From contig JANYDV010000015.1 of assembly GCA_025363505.1 (NCBI GenBank), forward strand, positions 1-7,101: 7,101 bases of DNA, given 5' to 3'. The DNA is from Bacteroidota bacterium. GTDB lineage: Bacteria; Bacteroidota; Ignavibacteria; Palsa-1295. The position numbers and the translations under genes are program-made. The notes beneath the pieces are model-generated. The model was not told where the DNA came from, ran no database searches, and worked only from the letters and a program-made list of their open reading frames with translations. Below are positions 1 to 5,174 of the stretch, piece by piece (positions within the stretch are counted from its first letter, which is position 1; each line of letters starts with the position of its first letter).

Positions 1-2
1 GC

Positions 3-308
3 TTCTGTGAGAAATACATTTCCGTAAAAAGCGGCGGCGTAATCATAAATACAGCCGTCCCACATCCCCTTACAGAAGCAGATGCCATAGCACATTTGAC
101 TACATACCCCAGCCTAACTAAACTTCGTGCACGAGTCCGCGCGTGTTATAAAAAACACGTTCCTACGGATTATGTTTATAAAGCGGGTGATTCCTTTCAC
201 AACGTGGCAGTGTATGGTGGCAAGATAGTATTATGTCTGGGTAGCTATGTTTCTTGCATATTTCCATTCCCACGAAATGGTGGGGGCGAAAAGGCGGCAT
301 GGGCATAA
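3..308 (+). CDS. 5'-truncated protein of unknown function
   Basis: This frame is open from the first bases of the window to a TAA at 306-308, giving at least 101 residues with no stop. The gene therefore most likely starts upstream of the window. A TTG at 96 is the only internal start of note and has no Shine-Dalgarno, so I read it as internal. The visible part is soluble and basic in the middle (KLRARVRACYKKH), followed by a short predicted beta region (VAVYGGKIVLCLGSYVS). There is no signal peptide or clear membrane helix. I do not recognise the family. It is the first of a run of co-directional small genes and overlaps the longest possible version of the next frame, but not that gene's preferred start. 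Coding confidence is moderate, because the frame is short and lacks its beginning. Confidence 0.5.
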   Translation, partial: FCEKYISVKSGGVIINTAVPHPLTEADAIAHLTTYPSLTKLRARVRACYKKHVPTDYVYKAGDSFHNVAVYGGKIVLCLGSYVSCIFPFPRNGGGEKAAWA

Positions 309-312
309 TTAT

Positions 313-609
313 ATGAAAATTAAAAAAATAAGGTACGTTATTACTGAGATCAAGATGACTTACTTGACACCGATACCGGTGATAGAAGCCGAAGAATTCA
401 ACCGCTTCACGACAAACGAAGCTATCGAAGATTGTGCAAATAATTTCTCCGAGCCAATCGGCGAGATACTGCCACTGATAGAACGTCAGCTATTGGTTGA
501 TGAGCAAGGGGGCAAAAAACACTATACAATAAAAATACTTCGTAATGCTTCCGAAAGTGACAAAGAGGAATACTCCATTGGACTACAAATCAAGGAGGAT
601 CAGTTATGA
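313..609 (+). CDS. Small acidic phage protein, unknown function
   Basis: The gene encodes 98 residues from the ATG at 313, or 84 from the in-frame ATG at 355, which begins MTYLTPIPVIEAEEF. I cannot separate these two starts. Neither has a convincing Shine-Dalgarno, and a longer version from 247 would run over the end of the preceding gene. The protein is acidic, with a predicted helical middle (EAIEDCANNFSEPIGEIL) and two short C-terminal strands (HYTIKILRN and YSIGLQIKE). No catalytic motif, signal peptide or membrane segment is visible. Its last codons contain the AAGGAGG Shine-Dalgarno (592-598) of the next gene, and its TGA overlaps that gene's ATG (ATGA at 606-609). The two are therefore translationally coupled. 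Function unknown. Confidence 0.65.
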   Translation: MKIKKIRYVITEIKMTYLTPIPVIEAEEFNRFTTNEAIEDCANNFSEPIGEILPLIERQLLVDEQGGKKHYTIKILRNASESDKEEYSIGLQIKEDQL

Positions 610-977
610 CAACCGAAGAAAAGAAAAAAGAACTGGAGCGGTTAAACGCTGAAATTACTGTGCTACATTATGAGATTCGCGCGTCTCGTAGTGAGAGAGT
701 TAGGCTGATGCGCGAAATCACCGACGAGGAAGAAACCCTAAAAGAAAGCAAATTCAAGCTCGGCGAAATGGTGCTGAGATACTCTCAGGATTATTTATTC
801 GTTGTGACGGGCATTCACGATTACGGCGAGTATACCGGTGAGCGAAGATATGACATTAAGCTATTTAGCGATAGCAATAGAACTTATTTTGTCTCCGAAT
901 CTGCGCTGAGCAAACTACCAACCGTAACCGTAACCGTAACTAACGGCGAAGTCATCATTGACAGGAGCAATCAATGA
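606..977 (+). CDS. Coiled-coil plus small beta-barrel phage protein
   Basis: A 123-residue protein with two visible parts. Residues 2-50 are a charged helix with heptad-like spacing (EEKKKELERLNAEITVLHYE), probably a coiled coil that oligomerises the protein. From about residue 49 (KFKLGEMVLRYSQDYLFVVTGI) to 105 the pattern alternates short strands and turns like an SH3/KOW-type barrel. The C-terminal tail holds TVTVTVT, encoded by a hexanucleotide repeat at 920-940. The start is secure: AAGGAGG at 592-598 lies 7 bases before the ATG. The gene is coupled by ATGA overlaps to both neighbours. The barrel part resembles the product at 4902-5165 in its K-F-K-L opening, central T-G-I/V-I-I-G-I type turn and final acidic L-(S/A)-K. 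Function unknown; a nucleic-acid or protein-binding accessory role is only a guess. Confidence 0.8.
   Translation: MTTEEKKKELERLNAEITVLHYEIRASRSERVRLMREITDEEETLKESKFKLGEMVLRYSQDYLFVVTGIHDYGEYTGERRYDIKLFSDSNRTYFVSESALSKLPTVTVTVTNGEVIIDRSNQ
920..940 (+). repeat. Hexanucleotide tandem repeat (AACCGT) in coding sequence
   Basis: Three and a half copies of the 6-base unit AACCGT lie near the 3' end of the coiled-coil/barrel gene and encode alternating Thr-Val. Because the unit is a multiple of three, gain or loss of copies would change the tail length but not the frame. Confidence 0.8.
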
Positions 978-1450
978 AAGAATATCCTATAACATTCAAC
1001 ACCGCGATGGTGAATGCGCTCACCGCCGGAATAAAAACTCAGTCACGAAGGATTGTAAAAGCCAATGATGCCATTTATTCAGAGCGGAAAAAAGGCGATA
1101 AATTTTGGGTACGCGAAGCGTGGCAAATAAACACGTGGGACAACCCTTCCGATCAAGGTATTATTTACCGCGCGTCCGAGAATGGAAAACTTTGGGAAAA
1201 GAATTCTACTGATTTCGTTTGGAGACCACCGGTTTCTATGCCAAAAAAATACTCACGCCTTAAGCTCGAAATTGATTCAGTCCGTATGGAACGGATTCAG
1301 GATATTTCCGAACAAGATGCGAGAAAGGAAGGGTTTACGGGATGCACGGAATTTGAAGAATTTTGGTATAGAATTTATCCAGAACAGGCGTGGGATTCTA
1401 ACCTTTACGTCTGGGTAATAAATTTCCACGTAATAGAAAACTTAGGATAA
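974..1450 (+). CDS. ASCH-domain protein
   Basis: A 158-residue protein that matches the pattern of phage and prophage ASCH-domain proteins (PUA-like fold, proposed RNA or modified-nucleotide binding). Visible family signatures in order: PITFNTAMVNALTAGIKTQSRR at residues 5-26, where the G-x-K-T-x-S-R-R segment is the hallmark; GDKFWVREAW at 41-50; WRPPVSMPKKYSRLKLEI at 83-100; VRMERIQDISEQDARKEG at 103-120; and a closing WDSNLYVWVINFHVI at 140-154. Its length is normal for these phage proteins, so it looks intact. The start has an AGGAG at 963-967 and a 4-base ATGA overlap with the upstream gene. Some ASCH proteins (YqfB type) hydrolyse N4-acetylcytidine and others are nucleases, but this phage subgroup has no assigned reaction that I know of. 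The family call is firm; the activity is unknown. Confidence 0.88.
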   Translation: MKEYPITFNTAMVNALTAGIKTQSRRIVKANDAIYSERKKGDKFWVREAWQINTWDNPSDQGIIYRASENGKLWEKNSTDFVWRPPVSMPKKYSRLKLEIDSVRMERIQDISEQDARKEGFTGCTEFEEFWYRIYPEQAWDSNLYVWVINFHVIENLG

Positions 1451-1513
1451 CGTATACTTAACACTCAGATCGAATGGAATCAATTTCCAAAAATTTAATA
1501 ATTCAAAAACAAT
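1451..1513 (+). other. Longest intergenic gap; possible leader or promoter region
   Basis: This is the longest non-coding gap between the phage genes, AT-rich especially towards its 3' end. It carries no strong hairpin, no T-run terminator and no clear sigma70 or Bacteroidota promoter pair. It separates the ATGA-coupled block 313-1450 from the block starting at 1514, so a transcription or processing signal could sit here, but none is demonstrable by eye. Confidence 0.3.
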
Positions 1514-2113
1514 ATGCAAACAATAACAACGAAAGACGGGCGCGAATTATACTCCGCCGATTGTGATACAATGTTTGAATGTCTCACGGAAGCAATAGCT
1601 CATGGTATTGATCTTCGTGGCGCGTATATTGATACTTTGGAAATTTGTGACAGCGGAGTGCGCGTTGAAATACCAGAGGGAGTAGAGATTGGTAATATAT
1701 GCACCTCTAACGACACAGGCAGTATAGGTGAAATAAGCAATCCCGAAAGAATAAAATACTGGCTTTGGGAGAGACAAGAAAACATTTTCCAAAAAGGGCA
1801 TTCATTCTCAGAGGTTGAGGATGAAATAAAAAACATTTACAAATTATCTATTATAGATTTGCCATATTTGATTACTCAATTTGAAATCGGCAACGTAAAC
1901 GGATTAAGCTATGATGAACAATGCGGTTGTCTATATGCTACTTTGAATCGCTGGGCAAGAAAACGCGGGAGAGAGGTTGCTTTTGATGCGGATGCAAGTT
2001 CTCTCCGCGAAAGTCTATTCTTCTGCATTGAAAAAGGCGACACACCCGAAACAAACGCCGTAGCAAAATACGCGTACGATTTAGCAATCCAAATATTGGG
2101 GGAGAATGAATAA
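1514..2113 (+). CDS. Unknown 199-aa phage protein with pentapeptide-like N-terminus
   Basis: A 199-residue soluble, acidic protein. The N-terminal segment (TEAIAHGIDLRGAYID, about residues 26-41) resembles the lead-in of phage proteins with pentapeptide repeats, where an alpha-helix is followed by A(N/D)LxGA units. Only one such unit is present, so I do not call it a repeat protein. The region after residue 75 is mostly helical, with NPERIKYWLWERQENIF and a C-terminal helix (NAVAKYAYDLAIQILGE). There is no membrane segment or catalytic motif I can name. The ATG at 1514 has no Shine-Dalgarno but follows an A-rich leader (TTCAAAAACAAT). The Gly-rich end of the gene (GGGGGAG at 2098-2104) may serve as ribosome binding site for the next gene. 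Function unknown; coding status is well supported by length and position. Confidence 0.75.
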   Translation: MQTITTKDGRELYSADCDTMFECLTEAIAHGIDLRGAYIDTLEICDSGVRVEIPEGVEIGNICTSNDTGSIGEISNPERIKYWLWERQENIFQKGHSFSEVEDEIKNIYKLSIIDLPYLITQFEIGNVNGLSYDEQCGCLYATLNRWARKRGREVAFDADASSLRESLFFCIEKGDTPETNAVAKYAYDLAIQILGENE

Positions 2114-2120
2114 GCTATGA
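2109..2120 (+). repeat. 12-base start-context repeat, copy 1
   Basis: AATAAGCTATGA spans the stop of the 199-aa gene and the start of the small membrane protein. The identical 12 bases recur at the start of the gene at 4328. Confidence 0.6.
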
Positions 2121-2320
2121 GTATGAAAACTATGAATAAAAAAATACTACGCTACGGATTGTCTGTTGCAATCGCTTTGTGGTTTGGTTTCGCCTTAGCG
2201 ATGTCTCAAATTGAGCAACGAAGCCTGACGGGTTGGGAAGCTATATACTGGGTGATATTTTTAGCGGGGTTTCTATTTATGGTTTCTATTTATGAAACAT
2301 TACAGGAGAAAAAACAATGA
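2117..2320 (+). CDS. Small two-helix membrane protein
   Basis: A 67-residue protein with a short basic N-terminus (KTMNKKILR) followed by two hydrophobic stretches. The first is at about residues 13-29 (YGLSVAIALWFGFALAM) and the second at about 43-59 (AIYWVIFLAGFLFMVSI), joined by a short polar loop (SQIEQRSLTGWE). This predicts an inner-membrane hairpin. The charge pattern places the N-terminus inside, and two helices bring the charged C-terminus (ETLQEKKQ) back inside. Starts at 2117, 2123 and 2132 are all possible. The first overlaps the repeat AATAAGCTATGA, and GGGGGAG at 2098-2104 is a somewhat distant ribosome site. The final codons contain the AGGAG for the next gene, coupled by ATGA at 2317-2320. 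There is no lysis gene beside it to call it a holin; a superinfection-exclusion or host-membrane role is speculation. Confidence 0.75.
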   Translation: MSMKTMNKKILRYGLSVAIALWFGFALAMSQIEQRSLTGWEAIYWVIFLAGFLFMVSIYETLQEKKQ

Positions 2321-2562
2321 TAAAAGTAACCGCGTGTGATTTTATACGAAATCCAGTTACGCTTTTAATCAACCCTGAGAGCTTCGTGTTCATCGAAGCG
2401 GGCGATGAGGAAAAGAAAAAACATAAGGGGTGTGAAACAATGCTGGTTAATAATCACAACAGGTCAAATGTCGCATTATTTATCAAAGAAACAATCGACG
2501 AAGTTATTGCACTCATAGGCAGGAGCGGAAATTATATTCGGAGCACTCGACTTCCTGATTAA
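2317..2562 (+). CDS. Small phage protein, FlbD-like pattern
   Basis: An 81-residue protein. Its order of elements, MIKVT then a short variable loop, LLINPESFVFIEAG, a polar hairpin, and VALFIKETIDEVIALI, follows the general pattern of small FlbD-like proteins. In that pattern a strand MIKVT precedes an INP-x-x-I-x-x-IE strand and a closing (V/I)KE-x-x-(D/E)EVI helix, and many phage proteins look like this without any flagellar role. The similarity is from memory and modest, so I give no symbol. The start is secure: AGGAG at 2304-2308 with an 8-base spacer and an ATGA overlap with the membrane protein gene. No catalytic residues are apparent. Confidence 0.72.
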   Translation: MIKVTACDFIRNPVTLLINPESFVFIEAGDEEKKKHKGCETMLVNNHNRSNVALFIKETIDEVIALIGRSGNYIRSTRLPD

Positions 2563-2597
2563 AACATTGAAAAATAAAAAACACTAAGGAGAAATCA

Positions 2598-2909
2598 ATG
2601 AAAAATAAATCTTATAAAGTGTATAGACTCAATTCGTTTGATGTAAAGACCGCACACTTAAAGACTTTCTCTATGCGTTACCCCACGCACGAAACGGAAG
2701 GATGTATCTATTCACCGCGTGGCTCGATAAACTGGCGTGTGATTAAAGACTGGCGCAACAGCGACATAATCTATCTCGGTTTAGACTATATTCGCAACTC
2801 AAAGTATTACGAATGCTTCATAGAAATTCATAACCCAAAAGGAGAAAAACAATTACTCTCTCTCGCAAAACTTTTTATTCAGGGTAAATTAAAAGAGGAA
2901 AAACAATGA
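2598..2909 (+). CDS. Unknown basic 103-aa phage protein
   Basis: A 103-residue, basic protein rich in Tyr, Lys and Arg, with no membrane segment. I do not recognise the family. Predicted strands (YKVYRLNSF, INWRVI, DIIYLGLDYI, YYECFIEIH) suggest a compact alpha/beta fold ending in a helix (KQLLSLAKLFIQGKLK). The start is supported by AAGGAG at 2586-2591 with a 6-base spacer, after a 35-base AT-rich gap. The last codons (KEEKQ) contain the GAGG ribosome site of the methyltransferase gene, to which it is coupled by ATGA at 2906-2909. Constant pairing with the methyltransferase would suggest a regulator or partner, but nothing in the sequence proves that. Confidence 0.75.
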   Translation: MKNKSYKVYRLNSFDVKTAHLKTFSMRYPTHETEGCIYSPRGSINWRVIKDWRNSDIIYLGLDYIRNSKYYECFIEIHNPKGEKQLLSLAKLFIQGKLKEEKQ

Positions 2910-3949
2910 TTCTCACCGGCGACGTTTTGGAGAAAATCGTAAACATTTCCGACGGGTCGGTGCAGTGTTGCGTGACATCCCCGCCTTACTACGGGTTGCG
3001 TGACTACGGCGCAGACGGACAAATCGGTTTAGAAAAAACACCTGAAGAATATATTGCAAAGATGGTGTCGGTTTTTAGAGAAGTGAGACGGGTGTTAAGC
3101 GACGACGGCATACTGTGGATTAATATCGGGGACTCGTATTCCGGGAGCAACGGCAACGGCTTTAAGCAGTCTATCGCTAAAACGAATGGCGCGTATTCTT
3201 CGGAACAAAATTTTTCGCTTTCATCAAAAATGAATCGTTATGATGGAGATAATTGCAAGTCCAAAGACCTTATCGGTATCCCCTGGATGCTCGCATTCGC
3301 GCTTCGTAATGACGGTTGGTATTTGCGGTGTGATATTATCTGGAGCAAGCCGAACCCTATGCCTGAATCGGTTACAGATCGACCGACGAAATCGCACGAA
3401 TATATTTTCTTGCTTTCAAAAAACAAAAATTATTATTATGATGCAGAGGCTATAAAGGAACGGGGCGTTACACAGGAATACGATACACGAATGAACGGTA
3501 TCGAAAGAGATAGGGTGTTAGAGTATAATTCAAAGCAATCAGTTCTGCGAGGTAGAGAAGGCAAAAACAATCACTTAGATAACAGGAAAATGCTTCAGGA
3601 AAACGGACAAAAGAATCACGGGAAGGATGAACGCCGTGCGAATGGATTGCCTGATGAAATTTACGAAAAGCGCAACAAACGTTCGGTATGGAGTGTACCA
3701 ACACACCCGTACAAGAAAGCACACTTCGCTACGTTCCCCGAAGCGTTGATAACACCTTGTATTCTTGCTGGTAGTAAGTTAGGAGACACGGTGATCGACC
3801 CGTTCTTTGGTTCGGGAACAACAGGTGTAGTGGCAAGAGGATTAGGGCGTGAATTTATCGGTATAGAAATTAATCCTGAGTATGTAAAAATTGCAGAGAA
3901 AAGAATAAGTGGTGTCTCTGAGAGCATATTCAGCACTTACGAAAACTAA
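2906..3949 (+). CDS. Orphan beta-class DNA methyltransferase (N4-C or N6-A)
   Basis: A 347-residue S-adenosylmethionine-dependent amino-methyltransferase. Catalytic motif IV, TSPPYYGLRDYG, is at residues 24-35. The SAM-binding motif I, DPFFGSGTTG, lies near the C-terminus at 298-307, followed by the acidic strand FIGIEINPEY at 317-326. The order IV before I defines the beta class. HFATFPEAL at 273-281 is the usual motif X region just before motif I. WSKPNPMPESVTDRP at 146-160 is also conserved in this group. Residues about 180-260, charged and variable, should be the target-recognition domain. A Ser-Pro-Pro-Tyr motif is classically linked to N4-cytosine methylation, but many phage TSPPY enzymes methylate adenine N6, so the base is undecided. 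No restriction endonuclease is adjacent, so it is an orphan that probably protects phage DNA or marks it. All key residues are present. The start is coupled by ATGA with GAGG upstream. Confidence 0.95.
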   Translation: MILTGDVLEKIVNISDGSVQCCVTSPPYYGLRDYGADGQIGLEKTPEEYIAKMVSVFREVRRVLSDDGILWINIGDSYSGSNGNGFKQSIAKTNGAYSSEQNFSLSSKMNRYDGDNCKSKDLIGIPWMLAFALRNDGWYLRCDIIWSKPNPMPESVTDRPTKSHEYIFLLSKNKNYYYDAEAIKERGVTQEYDTRMNGIERDRVLEYNSKQSVLRGREGKNNHLDNRKMLQENGQKNHGKDERRANGLPDEIYEKRNKRSVWSVPTHPYKKAHFATFPEALITPCILAGSKLGDTVIDPFFGSGTTGVVARGLGREFIGIEINPEYVKIAEKRISGVSESIFSTYEN

Positions 3950-3953
3950 AACA

Positions 3954-4331
3954 ATGACAACGACAAAACAAAAGTTATTACCTCTTACTGATTTTTTGGC
4001 AGACTACCATGCGCACCCCAGAGAATACGACGTGCCTCTAAACGAGGATAGCTACGACCACGCCGTCAGGATTTTGTCGGGTTTGCCGGATGACATTGTT
4101 GCGCCTGAAATTATATTAGATAACGACGGGGAAATCGCTTTCGAATGGTATCATTCTGAGGGCAGACAGATAATTGTTTCGATCTACCCCGATGGCTCTG
4201 TTGGGTATGCCGGTTTCAGAGGTCTTAAGGGTAAGGAAGGGTTTTACGGACGCATTTCGACTGCTCAATATCTTCCGAAGAATTTTATTCAATTAATCAA
4301 AAACATTACTCAGAAGGATAATAAGCTATGA
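3954..4331 (+). CDS. Acidic small protein with PDDI-xxP-DGEI-EW pattern
   Basis: A 125-residue acidic protein. The core LPDDIVAPEII (residues 40-50), DNDGEIAFEW (52-61), IIVSIYPDGSVGYAGF (68-83) and GFYGRI (91-96) fits a family I recall from many bacteria. In that family Leu-Pro-(D/E) is followed by Pro-x-I/V, a D-x-D-G-x-(I/L) turn, an E-W strand, a V-S-I-x-P-D-G strand and a Tyr-containing strand. The family's function is unknown to me. I chose the ATG at 3954 over 3909 because the earlier start would lie inside the methyltransferase gene, and because ACTAAAACAATG resembles other leaders here. It has no Shine-Dalgarno. Its TGA overlaps the ATG of the next gene (ATGA at 4328-4331). A phage accessory function is likely; no catalytic residues are visible. 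Confidence 0.78.
   Translation: MTTTKQKLLPLTDFLADYHAHPREYDVPLNEDSYDHAVRILSGLPDDIVAPEIILDNDGEIAFEWYHSEGRQIIVSIYPDGSVGYAGFRGLKGKEGFYGRISTAQYLPKNFIQLIKNITQKDNKL
4320..4331 (+). repeat. 12-base start-context repeat, copy 2
   Basis: AATAAGCTATGA is identical to 2109-2120 and spans the stop/start overlap of the 125-aa gene and the gene at 4328. A weak GAAGGA lies just upstream at 4313-4318. Confidence 0.6.
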
Positions 4332-4534
4332 CAACTAAAATAATATACATTTCAAACGACGGCAACCGATTCGATGACGAAGCGGAGTGTTTGAAAAGTG
4401 AAGCGATAATGGCACGGGTTAATAAAATAATGGAGCCTCTGCCGGTTGTTCCGTTGAAAGATGGTCAATACTTTTGGGCACTGCTGGTTTTACGCTACAA
4501 CGAAATACACGCGAATGGTTACGGGGTTCGGTAA
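4328..4534 (+). CDS. N-terminal part of a split or frameshifted small phage protein
   Basis: 68 residues. The first half, KIIYISNDGNRFDDEAECLKSE...MARVNKIMEPL, is typical of a family of small phage proteins: a strand, an F-D-(D/S)-E-x-x-C-L helix, then an amphipathic helix ending in M-x-P-L. As I recall them, those proteins are roughly 120 residues and end in a segment like G-(K/R)-E-x-x-Q-x-Y-(Y/F)-x-x-x-P-x-x-A. Here the frame ends early, after NEIHANGYGVR. The expected ending (FETGKEYQQGYYLAHPSEA) appears in the +1 frame just downstream (4551-4676). The gene may therefore be frameshifted by an indel between about 4461 and 4534, or split into two. The start is coupled by ATGA to the previous gene. 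Function unknown; the family recollection is from memory. Confidence 0.62.
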   Translation: MTTKIIYISNDGNRFDDEAECLKSEAIMARVNKIMEPLPVVPLKDGQYFWALLVLRYNEIHANGYGVR

Positions 4535-4550
4535 GGCTTGTAGGAGAATG

Positions 4551-4676
4551 ATGAGAATTTCTTTTGAGACGGGCAAAGAGTATCAGCAAGGGTACTATCT
4601 CGCACACCCTTCGGAAGCAACCGAAGAAGTAAACATTTCAGGGGAAGTAATTAATAAAGGAGAAAACAATGATTGA
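4551..4676 (+). CDS. C-terminal part of the split gene, or a separate 41-aa ORF
   Basis: This frame is open from 4461 to the TGA at 4674-4676. Its convincing protein-like part begins at MRISFETGKEYQQGYYLAHP, which matches what I recall as the C-terminal end of the family whose N-terminus is at 4328. Two ATGs (4548 and 4551) follow AGGAG at 4542-4546. The spacer is only 4 bases even for the second, so independent initiation is possible but not ideal. Either this is a reinitiated small peptide, a remnant of a broken gene, or the product of a +1 frameshift from the upstream frame. Its final codons (KGENND) contain the AAGGAG site of the next gene, and it overlaps that gene by 8 bases. Confidence 0.45.
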   Translation: MRISFETGKEYQQGYYLAHPSEATEEVNISGEVINKGENND

Positions 4677-4905
4677 AAATCCGAAAGTAAACGATAGGTT
4701 TTGGGTGTTGGTCGGTGAGGACGGGAATGCCATACTCGCCGAGATAAGCATTGCCCGTGTGGAGCATGACGTAGTTTATACACCAACCGAGCCGTTCGGA
4801 GTGTTGAGCTGTTTTTCATTCTCAGAAATCTTCCCCTCGCTCGAATCACTTATTGAACACTTACGGGAAACAGCAATACATTTACCTGAGGAGAAAACAT
4901 TATGA
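4669..4905 (+). CDS. Small acidic phage protein, unknown
   Basis: A 78-residue acidic protein. The N-terminal half is strand-rich (VNDRFWVLVGEDGNAILAEISIARVEHDVVYT), suggesting a small beta sheet or barrel. The C-terminal half ends in a helix (SLESLIEHLRETAIHL). No membrane segment, metal site or catalytic motif is visible, and I do not recognise the family. The start is well supported by AAGGAG at 4657-4662 with a 6-base spacer. This is the same GGAGAAAACAATGA module seen before 2317. The stop overlaps the next start (ATGA at 4902-4905) and the last codons (PEEKTL) supply that gene's ribosome site. Confidence 0.75.
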   Translation: MIENPKVNDRFWVLVGEDGNAILAEISIARVEHDVVYTPTEPFGVLSCFSFSEIFPSLESLIEHLRETAIHLPEEKTL

Positions 4906-5165
4906 AAACAAAATTCAAACTCAATCAAAAAGTTGAGATAATCGGAAAACCCCGCTCGGACGGCTCAACAGATACAGGGGTTATAATTGGGATTGAGCTT
5001 TGCGATGCTGAACTTTTCAGAAGAGCATATTCCAGCGTTAAGGAGTTTCAAGAAATTTTTAATGTTGTAAAATATAAAGTTGCTTATCGAAACGCATTTA
5101 CCTCACGGCTTATAGCTGAGTGGTTTTACGAAGAAGATTTAGCAAAATCAAGTCTAATTAAATAG
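4902..5165 (+). CDS. SH3/KOW-like small phage protein
   Basis: An 87-residue protein with the layout of a small SH3-like barrel: KFKLNQKVEIIG at residues 4-15, a turn with Asp-Gly-Ser, TGVIIGIELCD at 25-35, a helical insert (AELFRRAYSSVKEFQEIF), then VKYKVAYRN and a closing WFYEEDLAK at 74-82. The opening K-x-x-V and the closing Trp-x-x-E-x-x-L are typical of small phage and bacterial barrel proteins that bind nucleic acid or protein partners. A specific role cannot be read from the sequence. GAGGAG at 4888-4893 with an 8-base spacer and an ATGA overlap make the start secure. It resembles the C-terminal half of the product at 606-977. The following gene starts 9 bases after the stop. Confidence 0.76.
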   Translation: MKTKFKLNQKVEIIGKPRSDGSTDTGVIIGIELCDAELFRRAYSSVKEFQEIFNVVKYKVAYRNAFTSRLIAEWFYEEDLAKSSLIK

Positions 5166-5174
5166 AAAAAAAAT

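Noticed and set aside
1..79. Inverted repeat GCTTCTGT (1-8) and ACAGAAGC (72-79) at the left edge
   Set aside because: Only 8 perfect bases with a 63-base loop, inside an open coding frame; could be chance or an edge effect, with no supporting signal.
247..312. Upstream extension of the second gene to the ATG at 247
   Set aside because: It would overlap the end of the preceding frame by about 60 bases and adds residues (MFLAYFHSHEM) unlike the rest; 313 or 355 is simpler.
1182..1418. 78-aa + frame inside the ASCH gene
   Set aside because: Overlaps a recognised domain gene in another frame and has no upstream ribosome site.
1451..1513. Terminator or promoter in the largest phage intergenic gap
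   Set aside because: No stem followed by a T-run and no convincing -35/-10 pair or TTTG/TAnnTTTG pair could be found by eye.
1547..1836. Two minus-strand open frames opposite the 199-aa gene
   Set aside because: They lie wholly opposite a longer + strand gene, have no ribosome site, and their composition (Ser/Ile/Cys-rich) is that of antisense reading.
3238..3936. Minus-strand and alternative + frames within the methyltransferase gene
   Set aside because: The methyltransferase frame has clear conserved motifs along its whole length, so these are shadows.
3909..3953. Upstream start for the 125-aa protein
   Set aside because: It lies inside the methyltransferase coding sequence; the ATG at 3954 comes 4 bases after that gene's stop and matches other leaders.
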